Source: Pseudarthrobacter chlorophenolicus A6
GTDB lineage: Bacteria > Actinomycetota > Actinomycetes > Actinomycetales > Micrococcaceae
Direction of reading: 5' to 3'
Assembly: GCF_000022025.1 (NCBI RefSeq)
Contig: NC_011886.1
Coordinates: 4,325,953-4,389,952 of the forward strand
Length of the DNA stretch: 64,000 bases
Of the stretch, positions 8,776 to 17,166 are shown in pieces. The position numbers and the translations under genes are program-made. Each line of letters begins with the position of its first letter. Position 1 is the first letter of the stretch. Under the pieces are notes generated by a model, which had not been told where the DNA came from, ran no database searches, and saw nothing but the letters and a program-made list of their open reading frames with translations.

Positions 8776-8819
8776 TCTTCACGGCCAGACATCAGCGGAC
8801 ATGCCGGGAAGGGGTCACC

Positions 8820-10436
8820 TTGGCAGAGATACCAGTAGCCAGAACCCGGCGTGCCGGCCTTCGCTGGCCCGTTGCGCCCGTTGCTGCACAACGGATGGCA
8901 ACAACGCAGTTGGCGGCGGCGGATACCGCAGGAACCCGGTTTCTGCGGCCGCCAACTGCACGTCCCGCCAGCGCTCCGGCAAGCCCCCCGGCCAGCGCTC
9001 CGGCAACGGGGCGCAGGGCCGCAGCGTCCTGGCTCGCCACGCACGTCAATTTGCTGCGCGTGACTGATTCGCTCCTGGTCATCGGGGCGGTGGGCGCCGG
9101 CTGCCAGCTCTCCTATGTGGGATTCGCACCGGCGGACCCGGGCGATGCGGGAACGGTGGCCTCGGCAGCTGTTATTGCCTTCCTGTGGCTCATCGGCCTG
9201 GAAGTCTACCGGACACGGGATGCCAAGCTGTTGGGGATCGGCGCCGACGAATTCAAGCGCGTCACCTCGGCAACCTTCCGGGTCTTCGGCCTGATGGGCC
9301 TGGCCGCCGTGCTGTTCTCCCTGCACGGTGCAACCGCTTTTGTTACGGTTTCGCTGCCGCTTGGCCTGCTGGGGCTGACCGCGAACCGGTGGGCGTTCCG
9401 CCGCCGCCTGACGGCCCAGAAGGCCAGGGGCCGGTGCCTGTCCCGGGCCCTGGTGGTGGGTGATCCGGACGACGTCCGCTACGTGGTGCAGCAGGTCCTC
9501 CGGAAATCGGGACCGGTGTATCAGATCCTGGGTGTGTGCCTCCCGGGAGCCCGCCGGGGAGCCAGCCTCCGGGTGGACGGGCGGGCCATCCCGGTGCTCT
9601 GCTCCACGGATGACATCGCCCGCACGGTCCGGCTTGCGGAGGCCGACTCGGTGATCATCGCCGGGCCCCTCCCCGGTGGCAACCGTTTCATCCGCGAGCT
9701 CGGGTGGCGGCTTGAGGAATCGTCAACGGAACTCATCCTCGCGGCCACGCTGACCAACGTTGCGGGTCCCCGGATCCACTGGCGGCCGGTTGAGGGGCTG
9801 CCCCTGATGCACGTCGACATCCCGCAGTACACCGGTGCCAAGCACGCGATGAAGAGGGTCATGGATGTGGGAATGGCGCTATTGGCCCTCCTGGTCCTGT
9901 CCCCACTGCTTGTTGTCCTAGCGGTCATCGTGCGGCTGGACAGCCCGGGCCCGGTGTTCTTCCGGCAAGACAGGGTTGGCCGGGACGGCCAGGCGTTCGG
10001 CATGCTCAAGTTCCGGTCCATGGTGGTGGACGCGGAAGCCCGGCTGGCAACCCTGGGGGCGCAGAACGAGGGCGCCGGGGTGCTCTTCAAAATGCGCGAC
10101 GACCCGCGGGTGACACGCTGCGGCCGGTGGATGCGGAAATACTCCCTCGATGAGCTGCCTCAGCTGTGGAACGTGGCCCGCGGCGACATGAGCCTGGTGG
10201 GGCCGCGGCCTCCGCTGGCACGGGAGGTCAGCGGCTATGAACGCCACACCCACCGCCGCCTGCTGATCAAGCCCGGAATCACGGGGCTCTGGCAGATCAA
10301 CGGCCGCTCCGATCTTCCTTGGGATGAGGCCGTCCGGCTGGACCTCTACTACGTCGAAAACTGGTCCATCGCCGGGGACCTGCTGATTCTGTGGCGGACG
10401 TTCCGGGCAGTCGTCCGGCCGTCCGGCGCCTACTGA
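8820..10436 (+). CDS. exopolysaccharide polyprenyl-phosphate sugar-1-phosphate transferase
   Basis: This 538-residue membrane enzyme of the WbaP/WcaJ/CpsE type starts polymer synthesis by moving a sugar-1-phosphate from a nucleotide sugar to undecaprenyl phosphate. The N-terminal half has several membrane segments (about 75-205) and a CoA-binding-like domain (ALVVGDPDDVRYVVQQV). The C-terminal catalytic half starts at KRVMDVGMALLALLVLSPLL and shows SPGPVFFRQDRVG, MLKFRSM, YSLDELPQLWNV and GPRPPL, all family signatures. The TTG at 8820 follows GGGAAGGGG at good spacing; the next ATG (8896) lacks one. First gene of the operon. The sugar transferred cannot be told from sequence. Confidence 0.9.
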   Translation: MAEIPVARTRRAGLRWPVAPVAAQRMATTQLAAADTAGTRFLRPPTARPASAPASPPASAPATGRRAAASWLATHVNLLRVTDSLLVIGAVGAGCQLSYVGFAPADPGDAGTVASAAVIAFLWLIGLEVYRTRDAKLLGIGADEFKRVTSATFRVFGLMGLAAVLFSLHGATAFVTVSLPLGLLGLTANRWAFRRRLTAQKARGRCLSRALVVGDPDDVRYVVQQVLRKSGPVYQILGVCLPGARRGASLRVDGRAIPVLCSTDDIARTVRLAEADSVIIAGPLPGGNRFIRELGWRLEESSTELILAATLTNVAGPRIHWRPVEGLPLMHVDIPQYTGAKHAMKRVMDVGMALLALLVLSPLLVVLAVIVRLDSPGPVFFRQDRVGRDGQAFGMLKFRSMVVDAEARLATLGAQNEGAGVLFKMRDDPRVTRCGRWMRKYSLDELPQLWNVARGDMSLVGPRPPLAREVSGYERHTHRRLLIKPGITGLWQINGRSDLPWDEAVRLDLYYVENWSIAGDLLILWRTFRAVVRPSGAY

Positions 10437-10464
10437 CCCAACCGCACTCCGGAAAGAAAGTGAT

Positions 10465-11580
10465 ATGAGATCCTTCCCGAATCCTTTCCAAGCCCACACC
10501 CACCGGCAACCATCGCCGAACTTGCGGATCGCCGTCGTGGGCGCCGGGTACTGGGGGCCCAACCTGGCCCGCAACCTGCACGCCAGCCCCGACTGGGACC
10601 TCGTTGCCATCTGCGACCTGGACCTTGACCGCGCGCGAAAGCTGGCGGCGTCGGTGGGTGACATTCCCTCCGTCGAGTCCTTGGACGAACTGCTGGACAC
10701 GTTCGACGTGGATGCTGTGGCCATCGCGACGCCGGCCCGTACCCACCATGGCACCGTGATGACCGCGCTGCGCGCCGGCAAGCATGTCCTGGTGGAGAAA
10801 CCCCTGGCTGACAGCCGGGCACACGGGCTGGAAATGGTGGCTGAGGCTAAAGCCAACGGCCTGGTGCTCATGGCGGACCATACCTACTGCTACACACCTG
10901 CTGTCCTGAAGATGCAGGAACTCGTCCAGTCGGGGTCCCTGGGCGAGATCCTGTTCGTGGATTCCACACGGATCAACCTGGGGCTGGTGCAGCCGGACGT
11001 CAATGTGTTCTGGGACCTCGCCCCGCATGACCTCTCCATCCTCGACTTCGTGCTTCCGGGCGGCCTCAACCCTGCCGAGGTCTCCGCTTTCGGGGCGGAC
11101 CCGCTGGGCACCGGGCGGGACTGCGTGGGCCACCTGAACTTCCGGCTTCCCAACGACGCCACGGCCCACGTGCACGTGAACTGGCTCAGCCCCACCAAAA
11201 TCCGGCAGATGGTGATTGGCGGGTCCCTGCGAACCCTGGTCTGGGACGACCTCAACCCGCAGCAGCGGCTCAGCGTCTACGACAGGGGCGTCAGCCTGGA
11301 CCGGCAGCCCAAAACAGCCGGGGAAAAGGCCTCCACCAACATCTCCTACCGGCTGGGCGATACCTGGTCCCCGGCACTGCCGGAGCGGGAGGCCCTCAGC
11401 CAGGTGGTGGCGGAACTGGCCTGCTGCATCCGCAACGGCCAGGAGGCCCGGACGGGCGGCGCATCAGGGCTTCGCGTGCTGTCTGTGCTCGAGGCCGTGA
11501 CCCGGAGCCTGACGCAGGACGGCCAGCCCGCTGCTGTTGCGGGATCCGAGCTCGCCGAAGAGATGGAGGGAGCGCGGTGA
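10465..11580 (+). CDS. Gfo/Idh/MocA-family sugar dehydrogenase
   Basis: This 371-residue protein has an N-terminal Rossmann fold with IAVVGAGYWGPNLARNL (about 22-38) and the EKPLADS motif (EKP is the family hallmark, with Lys active in NAD-linked chemistry). A C-terminal alpha/beta domain follows, with DLAPHDLSILDF. It resembles WlbA/WbpB-type UDP-sugar 3-dehydrogenases. In a pathway with an SDR enzyme, a DegT aminotransferase and an acyltransferase immediately downstream, it likely oxidises a UDP-linked sugar before amination (inference). GGAAAGAAAG precedes the ATG at 10465. It overlaps the next gene by 4 nt (GTGA). Confidence 0.88.
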   Translation: MRSFPNPFQAHTHRQPSPNLRIAVVGAGYWGPNLARNLHASPDWDLVAICDLDLDRARKLAASVGDIPSVESLDELLDTFDVDAVAIATPARTHHGTVMTALRAGKHVLVEKPLADSRAHGLEMVAEAKANGLVLMADHTYCYTPAVLKMQELVQSGSLGEILFVDSTRINLGLVQPDVNVFWDLAPHDLSILDFVLPGGLNPAEVSAFGADPLGTGRDCVGHLNFRLPNDATAHVHVNWLSPTKIRQMVIGGSLRTLVWDDLNPQQRLSVYDRGVSLDRQPKTAGEKASTNISYRLGDTWSPALPEREALSQVVAELACCIRNGQEARTGGASGLRVLSVLEAVTRSLTQDGQPAAVAGSELAEEMEGAR

Positions 11581-12569
11581 GCCGGCTGGAGGGGGCCAAC
11601 ATCCTGGTAACGGGCGGTGCCGGCACCATCGGTTCCACGCTGGTGGATGCGCTGCTTCAGGCCGGCGCGGGCCGGATCGACGTCCTGGACAACATGGTCC
11701 GCGGCCGGCTTGGAAACCTTGACGCCGCCCTTTCATCGGGACGGGTGGAGCTGGTTCGGGGAACCATCCAGGACCGGGACCTGGTCAACGACCTGGTCAG
11801 GGGCAAGGACCTGGTGTTCCACCAGGCGGCCATCCGGATAACCCAGTGCGCTGAAGAGCCGCGGCTGGCGCTGGAGGTGCTGGTTGACGGAACGTTCAAC
11901 GTCATCGAGGCGGCGGCCGCGCACAAGGTCGGGAAGCTGGTGGCGGCTTCCAGTGCGTCCGTTTACGGGATGGCGGAGGAATTCCCGACGGCGGAACGGC
12001 ACCACCACGCCAACAATGACACCTTCTACGGGGCCGCCAAGTCGTTCAACGAGGGCATGGCCCGCAGCTTCCGCGCGATGACGGGGCTGGATTACGTGCT
12101 GCTGCGCTACTTCAACGTCTACGGCCCGCGGATGGACGTGCATGGCCTGTATACCGAGGTGCTGGTGCGGTGGATGGAACGCATCATGGATGGCCGGCCG
12201 CCGCTGATCTTCGGCGACGGGCTCCAGACCATGGACTTCGTGTACACCACTGATGTGGCGCGGGCCAACGTGCTCGCCGCCGCCGGCGACGTACACGAGG
12301 GCGTTTACAACATCGCCAGCGGAACCGAAACAAGCCTCCTGGAAATGGCGCAGGCGCTCCTGCGGGTCATGGGCTCCGGCCTGGCCGTGGAACATGGTCC
12401 CGCCAGGCAGGTCAACGGGGTGGAGCGGCGCCTGGCGGACACCACCGCCGCAGCCCGGGACCTCGCTTTCAAGGCCGAGGTGGGGCTGGAGGAGGGACTC
12501 CGTGAGCTGGTGGCCTGGTGGAAACCGCTGCGCGATGAGATCGCTGCGTCCCGGAAAGCCGGTGCGTGA
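11577..12569 (+). CDS. NAD-dependent epimerase/dehydratase (extended SDR)
   Basis: This 330-residue protein has the nucleotide-binding TGGAGTIG loop (12-19), an active-site Ser region ASSASVYG (124-131) and the catalytic pair Tyr151/Lys155 (FYGAAK). The RYFNVYGPRMD segment is typical of UDP-glucose 4-epimerase and dTDP-glucose 4,6-dehydratase relatives. The loop has TIG where many homologues have FIG, a minor variation. It likely modifies the nucleotide sugar used by the operon (inference). The GTG start at 11577 overlaps the preceding stop by 4 nt, indicating translational coupling. Confidence 0.88.
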   Translation: MSRLEGANILVTGGAGTIGSTLVDALLQAGAGRIDVLDNMVRGRLGNLDAALSSGRVELVRGTIQDRDLVNDLVRGKDLVFHQAAIRITQCAEEPRLALEVLVDGTFNVIEAAAAHKVGKLVAASSASVYGMAEEFPTAERHHHANNDTFYGAAKSFNEGMARSFRAMTGLDYVLLRYFNVYGPRMDVHGLYTEVLVRWMERIMDGRPPLIFGDGLQTMDFVYTTDVARANVLAAAGDVHEGVYNIASGTETSLLEMAQALLRVMGSGLAVEHGPARQVNGVERRLADTTAAARDLAFKAEVGLEEGLRELVAWWKPLRDEIAASRKAGA

Positions 12570-13735
12570 TGAGTGCTGAAGCGGTGCTCTCGCGGATCAA
12601 CGTCATGAAGCCGTGGCTGGGGGAGGAAGAAGCGCGGGCTTTGGCCGAGGTGGTTGCCTCGGGTTGGGTGGCGCAGGGGCCGAAGGTGAAGGAGTTCGAG
12701 GAGAAGTTCGCAGCGGCGCAGGGGGTGCGCCACGCCGTCGCGGCCTCCAGCTGCACCACCGCGCTGCATCTGGCGTTGGCGGTGGCCGGCATTGGTCCCG
12801 GGGACGATGTGGTGGTGCCGTCACTGTCCTTCATCGCGACGGCGAACGCCGTGACCTATCTGGGGGCGCGGCCGGTGTTTTGCGATGTGGATCCGGTGAC
12901 CGGCAACGTCACGGCGGAAACCATCCATGCGGCGCTGACGCTGGATACGCGGGCCGTGATCGTGGTAGACCAGGGTGGGGTGCCGCTGGACCTGGACCCC
13001 ATCCGGGTCCTGTGCGACCGGCATGAGATCACCGTCATCGAGGACGCCGCCTGCGCGGTGGGATCAACGTACCGGGGACGTCCCGTGGGCGCCGGCGCGG
13101 ACGTTGCTGTCTGGTCCTTCCACCCGCGGAAGATCCTCACCACGGGCGAGGGCGGGATGCTGACCACCAACAGGGCAGACTGGGCGGCCCGGGCCAGGAC
13201 CCTGCGGGAGCATTCGATGAGCGTGTCCGCGGCGGACCGGCACGGTCCAATGCTGGCCCCGCCCGAGTTCTTCCTCGAAGTGGGGTTCAACTACCGGATG
13301 ACGGACCTGCAGGCCGCCGTCGGCATCGTGCAGCTGGGCCGGCTCCCGGAGGTGCTGGCGCGGCGGCGGGAGATCGCGGCCAGGTACGTGGCCGGGCTGT
13401 CCGGCCTGCGGGGGCTGCGGCTGGTGTCTGATCCGCCGTACGGCACCTCGAATTTCCAGTCATTCTGGATCGAGGTGCTGCCCACCTTCGGCACCACCCG
13501 CGAGGGCCTGCTGGAGCGACTGGCCGAGGCCGGCATCTCGGCGCGGCGGGGCATCATGGCCGCGCACCGGCAGCCCGCCTACAAGTGGCGTGACACGGGC
13601 AACGCCTGCCTGCAGCAGACGGAACGGCTCAACGACAGGACGCTGATCCTGCCGGTCTTCCACGAGCTCGACGACGAAGGAATGAACCGCGTCATCAGTA
13701 CCATCCGCGCCGCCGCGGCCGGAGCGGACGCATGA
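12569..13735 (+). CDS. DegT/DnrJ/EryC1-type sugar aminotransferase
   Basis: This 388-residue PLP enzyme resembles PglE, PseC and WbpE. Visible motifs are SCTTALHLAL (phosphate binding), PSLSFIATANAV, IEDAACAVG (the Asp that holds the PLP pyridine) and the PLP lysine Lys188 in SFHPRK. GFNYRMTDLQAAVG is the family signature near residue 240. It transfers an amino group from glutamate to a keto-sugar nucleotide. The ATG at 12569 overlaps the previous stop by 1 nt; an alternative GTG at 12566 adds one residue. It is followed directly by a PglD-like acyltransferase, a common pair for making N-acylated amino sugars. Confidence 0.9.
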   Translation: MSAEAVLSRINVMKPWLGEEEARALAEVVASGWVAQGPKVKEFEEKFAAAQGVRHAVAASSCTTALHLALAVAGIGPGDDVVVPSLSFIATANAVTYLGARPVFCDVDPVTGNVTAETIHAALTLDTRAVIVVDQGGVPLDLDPIRVLCDRHEITVIEDAACAVGSTYRGRPVGAGADVAVWSFHPRKILTTGEGGMLTTNRADWAARARTLREHSMSVSAADRHGPMLAPPEFFLEVGFNYRMTDLQAAVGIVQLGRLPEVLARRREIAARYVAGLSGLRGLRLVSDPPYGTSNFQSFWIEVLPTFGTTREGLLERLAEAGISARRGIMAAHRQPAYKWRDTGNACLQQTERLNDRTLILPVFHELDDEGMNRVISTIRAAAAGADA

Positions 13736-14391
13736 GCGAGCTGATCCTGATCGCTGCCAGCGGCCTGGCCCGCGAAGTCCTGGCGATGGTGCGCAGCAGT
13801 GGCCAGTACGACGTCGTCGGACTGCTGGATGACGACCGCGAAATGGCGGGCGTGACCGTGGACGGCGCACCGGTGCTCGGGACGATCGATGACGCTGTGA
13901 ACTTCAAGCACGCGTTCGTCCTGGTGTGTATCGGCTCGGGCAGGGCGCGTGAGGCCGTGGTGGAGCGGCTCACGGCCCAGGGTTTCAACGAGTCGCGGTA
14001 TGCCACCGCGGTGGACCCCTCGGTCCAATACCCGGAGGGGTGCCGGATCGGCCGGGGCAGCATCCTGCTGCGTAATGTCACTCTGACCGCGGCCGTGACC
14101 ATCGGCGCGCACGTTGTGGCGATGCCGTCGGTGACCTTCACGCACGACGACGACGTGGCGGACTTCGCCACGTTCGCTGCGGGGGTCTCGCTGGGCGGCG
14201 GGGTCCGGGTTGGCCGGGCAGCCTACCTTGGCATGAACGCCAGCGTCCGCGAACGGACCTCAGTAGGTGCCTACGCGACGGTGGGGATGGGCGCGGCCGT
14301 GCTGAGCAACGTGCCCGACGGCGAGACCTGGGTTGGGGTGCCGGCCCACGAGATCGAACGGGCGGCTTTCAATTACGGAGGAGCGCTGTGA
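13732..14391 (+). CDS. PglD/NeuD-like sugar O/N-acyltransferase
   Basis: This 219-residue protein has a short N-terminal Rossmann-like sugar-nucleotide domain (ELILIAASGLAREVLAMV; about 1-80) and a left-handed beta-helix of hexapeptide repeats (about 95-205). The probable catalytic His is in SVTFTHDDDVADF. Family knowledge: acetyl-CoA-dependent acylation of an amino sugar nucleotide. Its place after the aminotransferase, with a 4-nt ATGA overlap, makes N-acylation of that product the likely role. The acyl group is unknown. Confidence 0.85.
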   Translation: MSELILIAASGLAREVLAMVRSSGQYDVVGLLDDDREMAGVTVDGAPVLGTIDDAVNFKHAFVLVCIGSGRAREAVVERLTAQGFNESRYATAVDPSVQYPEGCRIGRGSILLRNVTLTAAVTIGAHVVAMPSVTFTHDDDVADFATFAAGVSLGGGVRVGRAAYLGMNASVRERTSVGAYATVGMGAAVLSNVPDGETWVGVPAHEIERAAFNYGGAL

Positions 14392-15668
14392 GTGCCCGGC
14401 CGATGGGGCGGCAAGTCACGCGCGTGGCTGCCTCTCAAAACCCTGGGGACCTGGCGGCCAAGGACCGGATGAGGATCTTGGTCTACCCACATGAACTGGC
14501 AATGGGTGGCAGCCAAATCAACGCCCTGGATCTTGCCGCCGCTGTCCGCGAATTGGGGCACGACGTGTGCATCTACGCCACAGACGGCGTCCTGCTGGAC
14601 AAAGTGAACGAACTGGAACTGCCCTACATCCGCGCCCCGCGAAGCCGATACTCCGTTGATCCCGGAACCATCCGGAAACTGAATTCAACCGTCCGCCAAA
14701 TGAATATCGATATTGTGCACGCTTATGAATGGACCGCAATAGTTAATACCGGGTTTGGTCCACATCTCACGGGGAAGCCCAAGGCTGTCATGACGGTGCT
14801 TTCCATGGATATTCCCGATTTTCTTCCACGCGATATTCCCATGATCGTGGGTACGCAGGGGCTCGCTGAGCTGGAGGCACAGCGCCGGGATAACGTTCAT
14901 GTCATCGAGCCCCCGATCAATACCGAACTTAACAAATCCAGGGGGACAGATACGGCGCGCCGGCAAATCGGAATTCCATCCCAGTCTCTGGTCGTAAGTA
15001 TTATTGGTCGGCTCACCACGGATCTCGGCAAACTCGACGGTGTGCTGGCTGCCATAAGGGTCATCGACAAGCTGGCCCTTGTGCGGGACGTAATCTTGGC
15101 CATTGCCGGTGACGGTGAGGGGTTCACGGAGGTGCACGGGCTCGCATCCACCGTGAACCAACGCCACGGGAGAGAAGTGGTTCGCGTCTTGGGAAACGTC
15201 CTGGATCCCCGCCCCGTTTACGACGCCGCCGACGTCGTTCTTGGCATGGGCAGTTCGGCGCTTCGAGGCATGGCATTCTCTAAGCCTCTGATCGTGCAGG
15301 GACGTTGCGGCTTCTGGCGGACGGCGAGCCCGGAGACTGAAGCGCAATTCCTGAAAGACGGATGGTTCGGAACTGTGGGCGCGGGTGAAGTCGAACTCGA
15401 AAGTGCCCTGTCAGAGCTTCTGGCCGATGCGCCACGGCGGGAGATGTTGGGAGACTACGGGCGCCGCCTGGTTGAAGAGAGGTTCGGCGTGGCCCAGGCA
15501 GCAGAACGTCTCGTATCCATATATCGCGCCCAGCTTTCCGCGCCCAGGAAACCCGCGGCCCATGCAGCCTCTGTCGCCCGATCTGGATTCGAGACGGCGA
15601 AATTCCGACTCTCAATGCGAAGGCAGATGCGTTCCGTTCGCATGACCAACTCCCCAGGGGGAACCTAA
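14388..15668 (+). CDS. GT4-family glycosyltransferase
   Basis: This 426-residue protein has a GT-B fold. The N-terminal domain carries HELAMGGSQINALDLAAAV, a GGS-type acceptor loop. The C-terminal half shows VSIIGRLTTDLGKLDG and VLGMGSSALRGMAFSKPLI, which stands where GT4 enzymes have the EGFG/A donor-binding segment. The EX7E motif is not canonical, so the enzyme is divergent. It probably adds one sugar to the lipid-linked repeat unit on the cytoplasmic face. The GTG at 14388 overlaps the previous stop by 4 nt and follows GGAGGAGC. A basic C-terminal tail (about 390-426) may help membrane contact. From about 14640 the base composition becomes less GC-rich than in the first operon genes. Confidence 0.78.
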   Translation: MSARPMGRQVTRVAASQNPGDLAAKDRMRILVYPHELAMGGSQINALDLAAAVRELGHDVCIYATDGVLLDKVNELELPYIRAPRSRYSVDPGTIRKLNSTVRQMNIDIVHAYEWTAIVNTGFGPHLTGKPKAVMTVLSMDIPDFLPRDIPMIVGTQGLAELEAQRRDNVHVIEPPINTELNKSRGTDTARRQIGIPSQSLVVSIIGRLTTDLGKLDGVLAAIRVIDKLALVRDVILAIAGDGEGFTEVHGLASTVNQRHGREVVRVLGNVLDPRPVYDAADVVLGMGSSALRGMAFSKPLIVQGRCGFWRTASPETEAQFLKDGWFGTVGAGEVELESALSELLADAPRREMLGDYGRRLVEERFGVAQAAERLVSIYRAQLSAPRKPAAHAASVARSGFETAKFRLSMRRQMRSVRMTNSPGGT

Positions 15669-15669
15669 C

Positions 15670-17166
15670 GTGCCGGCGACCGAAGGAAGCCTCGACTCCC
15701 TGGTTCGCCGTGGAATCGCTTGGAGCAGCGTCAACAGCATGGTCCTCAAACTAGGGACCTTCGCTATGGGGATTGTTCTGGCCCGGCTGCTTGCACCGGA
15801 GCAGTTCGGCGTATTCGCCGTCGCATTGACCGTGCAGCTTGTCCTTATGTCGTTTGCCGACCTCGGGATGACAGCGGACCTGGTCCGATCAGCTGCTCCC
15901 GAAAAGATTGCCCCCACCATTGCCACCTTCGGCTTCGGCTCCGGGGCACTGCTCACCGTCACGTTGATTCTGTCCGCCCCGAGTCTCGCCGCGCTGATGG
16001 GCAGCCCCGAAGCAGGCCCTGTCATAGCCGTTATGGCTGTTTCGCTGGTGCTCGCAGGAGCCGGAGTTGTTCCATACGCGTCACTGCAAAGGCGCTTCGC
16101 ACAGAAGCAACTGTTCATCATCGCTCTGGCAGACTTTGCCATCAGCGCGATCCTCACTGTCTTGCTTGTCCTGAGCGGCTTTGGCGTCATGGCCTTGGCG
16201 GTGGGGAGGATAGGTGCCCAATCGGTGACGCTGGTACTCCAGTTCGTATTCTCAGGCGAGCGGGTGCGGCCTGGCTTTGACAAAACCGTGGCCCCTGGAG
16301 TTCTCGCCTACGGACTGCCTGTGGCCGGGGCCAACGTCCTGTCTTGGGCCCTTTTGAATTTGGATAATGTAGTCATTTCGCGGCTTGCCGGCCCGGTTGC
16401 GCTTGGCTATTACTTCCTCGCATTCAACATCTCAAACTGGCCGATGAGCGCTCTTGGCCAGGTGGTCCGTTCCATCTCCATTCCCGCTTTCGCCAGAGTT
16501 GCCTCCGGCAAGGCAGATAGGAGTCTTGCCGCAATGGCGGGGCCGGTATGGGCCGTAGCGTTGTTGGCGGGCCTGATACTCGCCGTTCTGTCCGCACCAC
16601 TGATTGAACTTGTTTACGGCAGCCGCTGGCTTCCGGCGGCATCGATACTTGCGTGGCTGGGAGTATTTGGCGCCCTGCGGACCCTCTTTGACCTCTCCGC
16701 TTCCTATCTCCTTGCACGAGGCGCAGCCAACAGCACCCTCCTGGTGCAGGTGGCCTGGATAGCCGGGTTGACTCCCGCAGTTGTACTCGCAATGCTCTCC
16801 GGCGGAACAACCGGGGTTGCATTCGCCCACCTGCTCACGGGGTTGCTGGTCGTGTGTCCGGCATACGTTCTCGCCCTCCGCCGGGCCGGGGCGGACGTCC
16901 GGTCCGTGGCAGGGAAGATCTGGCCACCCGCTGTGGCGGCCCTCCCTTCTGCCGCGGTAACCCTCGTAGTGACCCAAACTGTCGCTGCGCCGGCAGCGGC
17001 AGTCCTCGTGGGAGCTGCGGCCGGCACCTGTATGTACATCCTGCTGCTCTTCCGTTGGTTCCGTCGGCAGTTGGTAGATGCCGCCGGCTTCCTACGGGAA
17101 GCGGCCACAAACGATCCGCTGCATCCCGCGGACCAGGTACCGACACCCTCCGGAGGTATGCCATGA
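15670..17166 (+). CDS. lipid-linked oligosaccharide flippase (Wzx-like, MOP superfamily)
   Basis: This 498-residue protein has 12-14 hydrophobic segments. The N-terminus RRGIAWSSVNSMVLKLGTFAMG and LARLLAPEQFGVFAVAL is the classic polysaccharide_synt (Wzx/RfbX/LspL) opening. Family knowledge: it moves the undecaprenyl-linked repeat unit across the cytoplasmic membrane. The GTG start at 15670 lies 1 bp after the GT4 stop, with GGGGG-type ribosome binding sequence at the end of that gene, and it overlaps the next gene by 4 nt. Confidence 0.88.
   Translation: MPATEGSLDSLVRRGIAWSSVNSMVLKLGTFAMGIVLARLLAPEQFGVFAVALTVQLVLMSFADLGMTADLVRSAAPEKIAPTIATFGFGSGALLTVTLILSAPSLAALMGSPEAGPVIAVMAVSLVLAGAGVVPYASLQRRFAQKQLFIIALADFAISAILTVLLVLSGFGVMALAVGRIGAQSVTLVLQFVFSGERVRPGFDKTVAPGVLAYGLPVAGANVLSWALLNLDNVVISRLAGPVALGYYFLAFNISNWPMSALGQVVRSISIPAFARVASGKADRSLAAMAGPVWAVALLAGLILAVLSAPLIELVYGSRWLPAASILAWLGVFGALRTLFDLSASYLLARGAANSTLLVQVAWIAGLTPAVVLAMLSGGTTGVAFAHLLTGLLVVCPAYVLALRRAGADVRSVAGKIWPPAVAALPSAAVTLVVTQTVAAPAAAVLVGAAAGTCMYILLLFRWFRRQLVDAAGFLREAATNDPLHPADQVPTPSGGMP

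Noticed and set aside
6564..9326. 920-codon open frame antisense to the LuxR regulator
   Set aside because: Runs opposite a gene with strong motifs; the codon composition is that of a high-GC shadow frame and its predicted protein has no domain.
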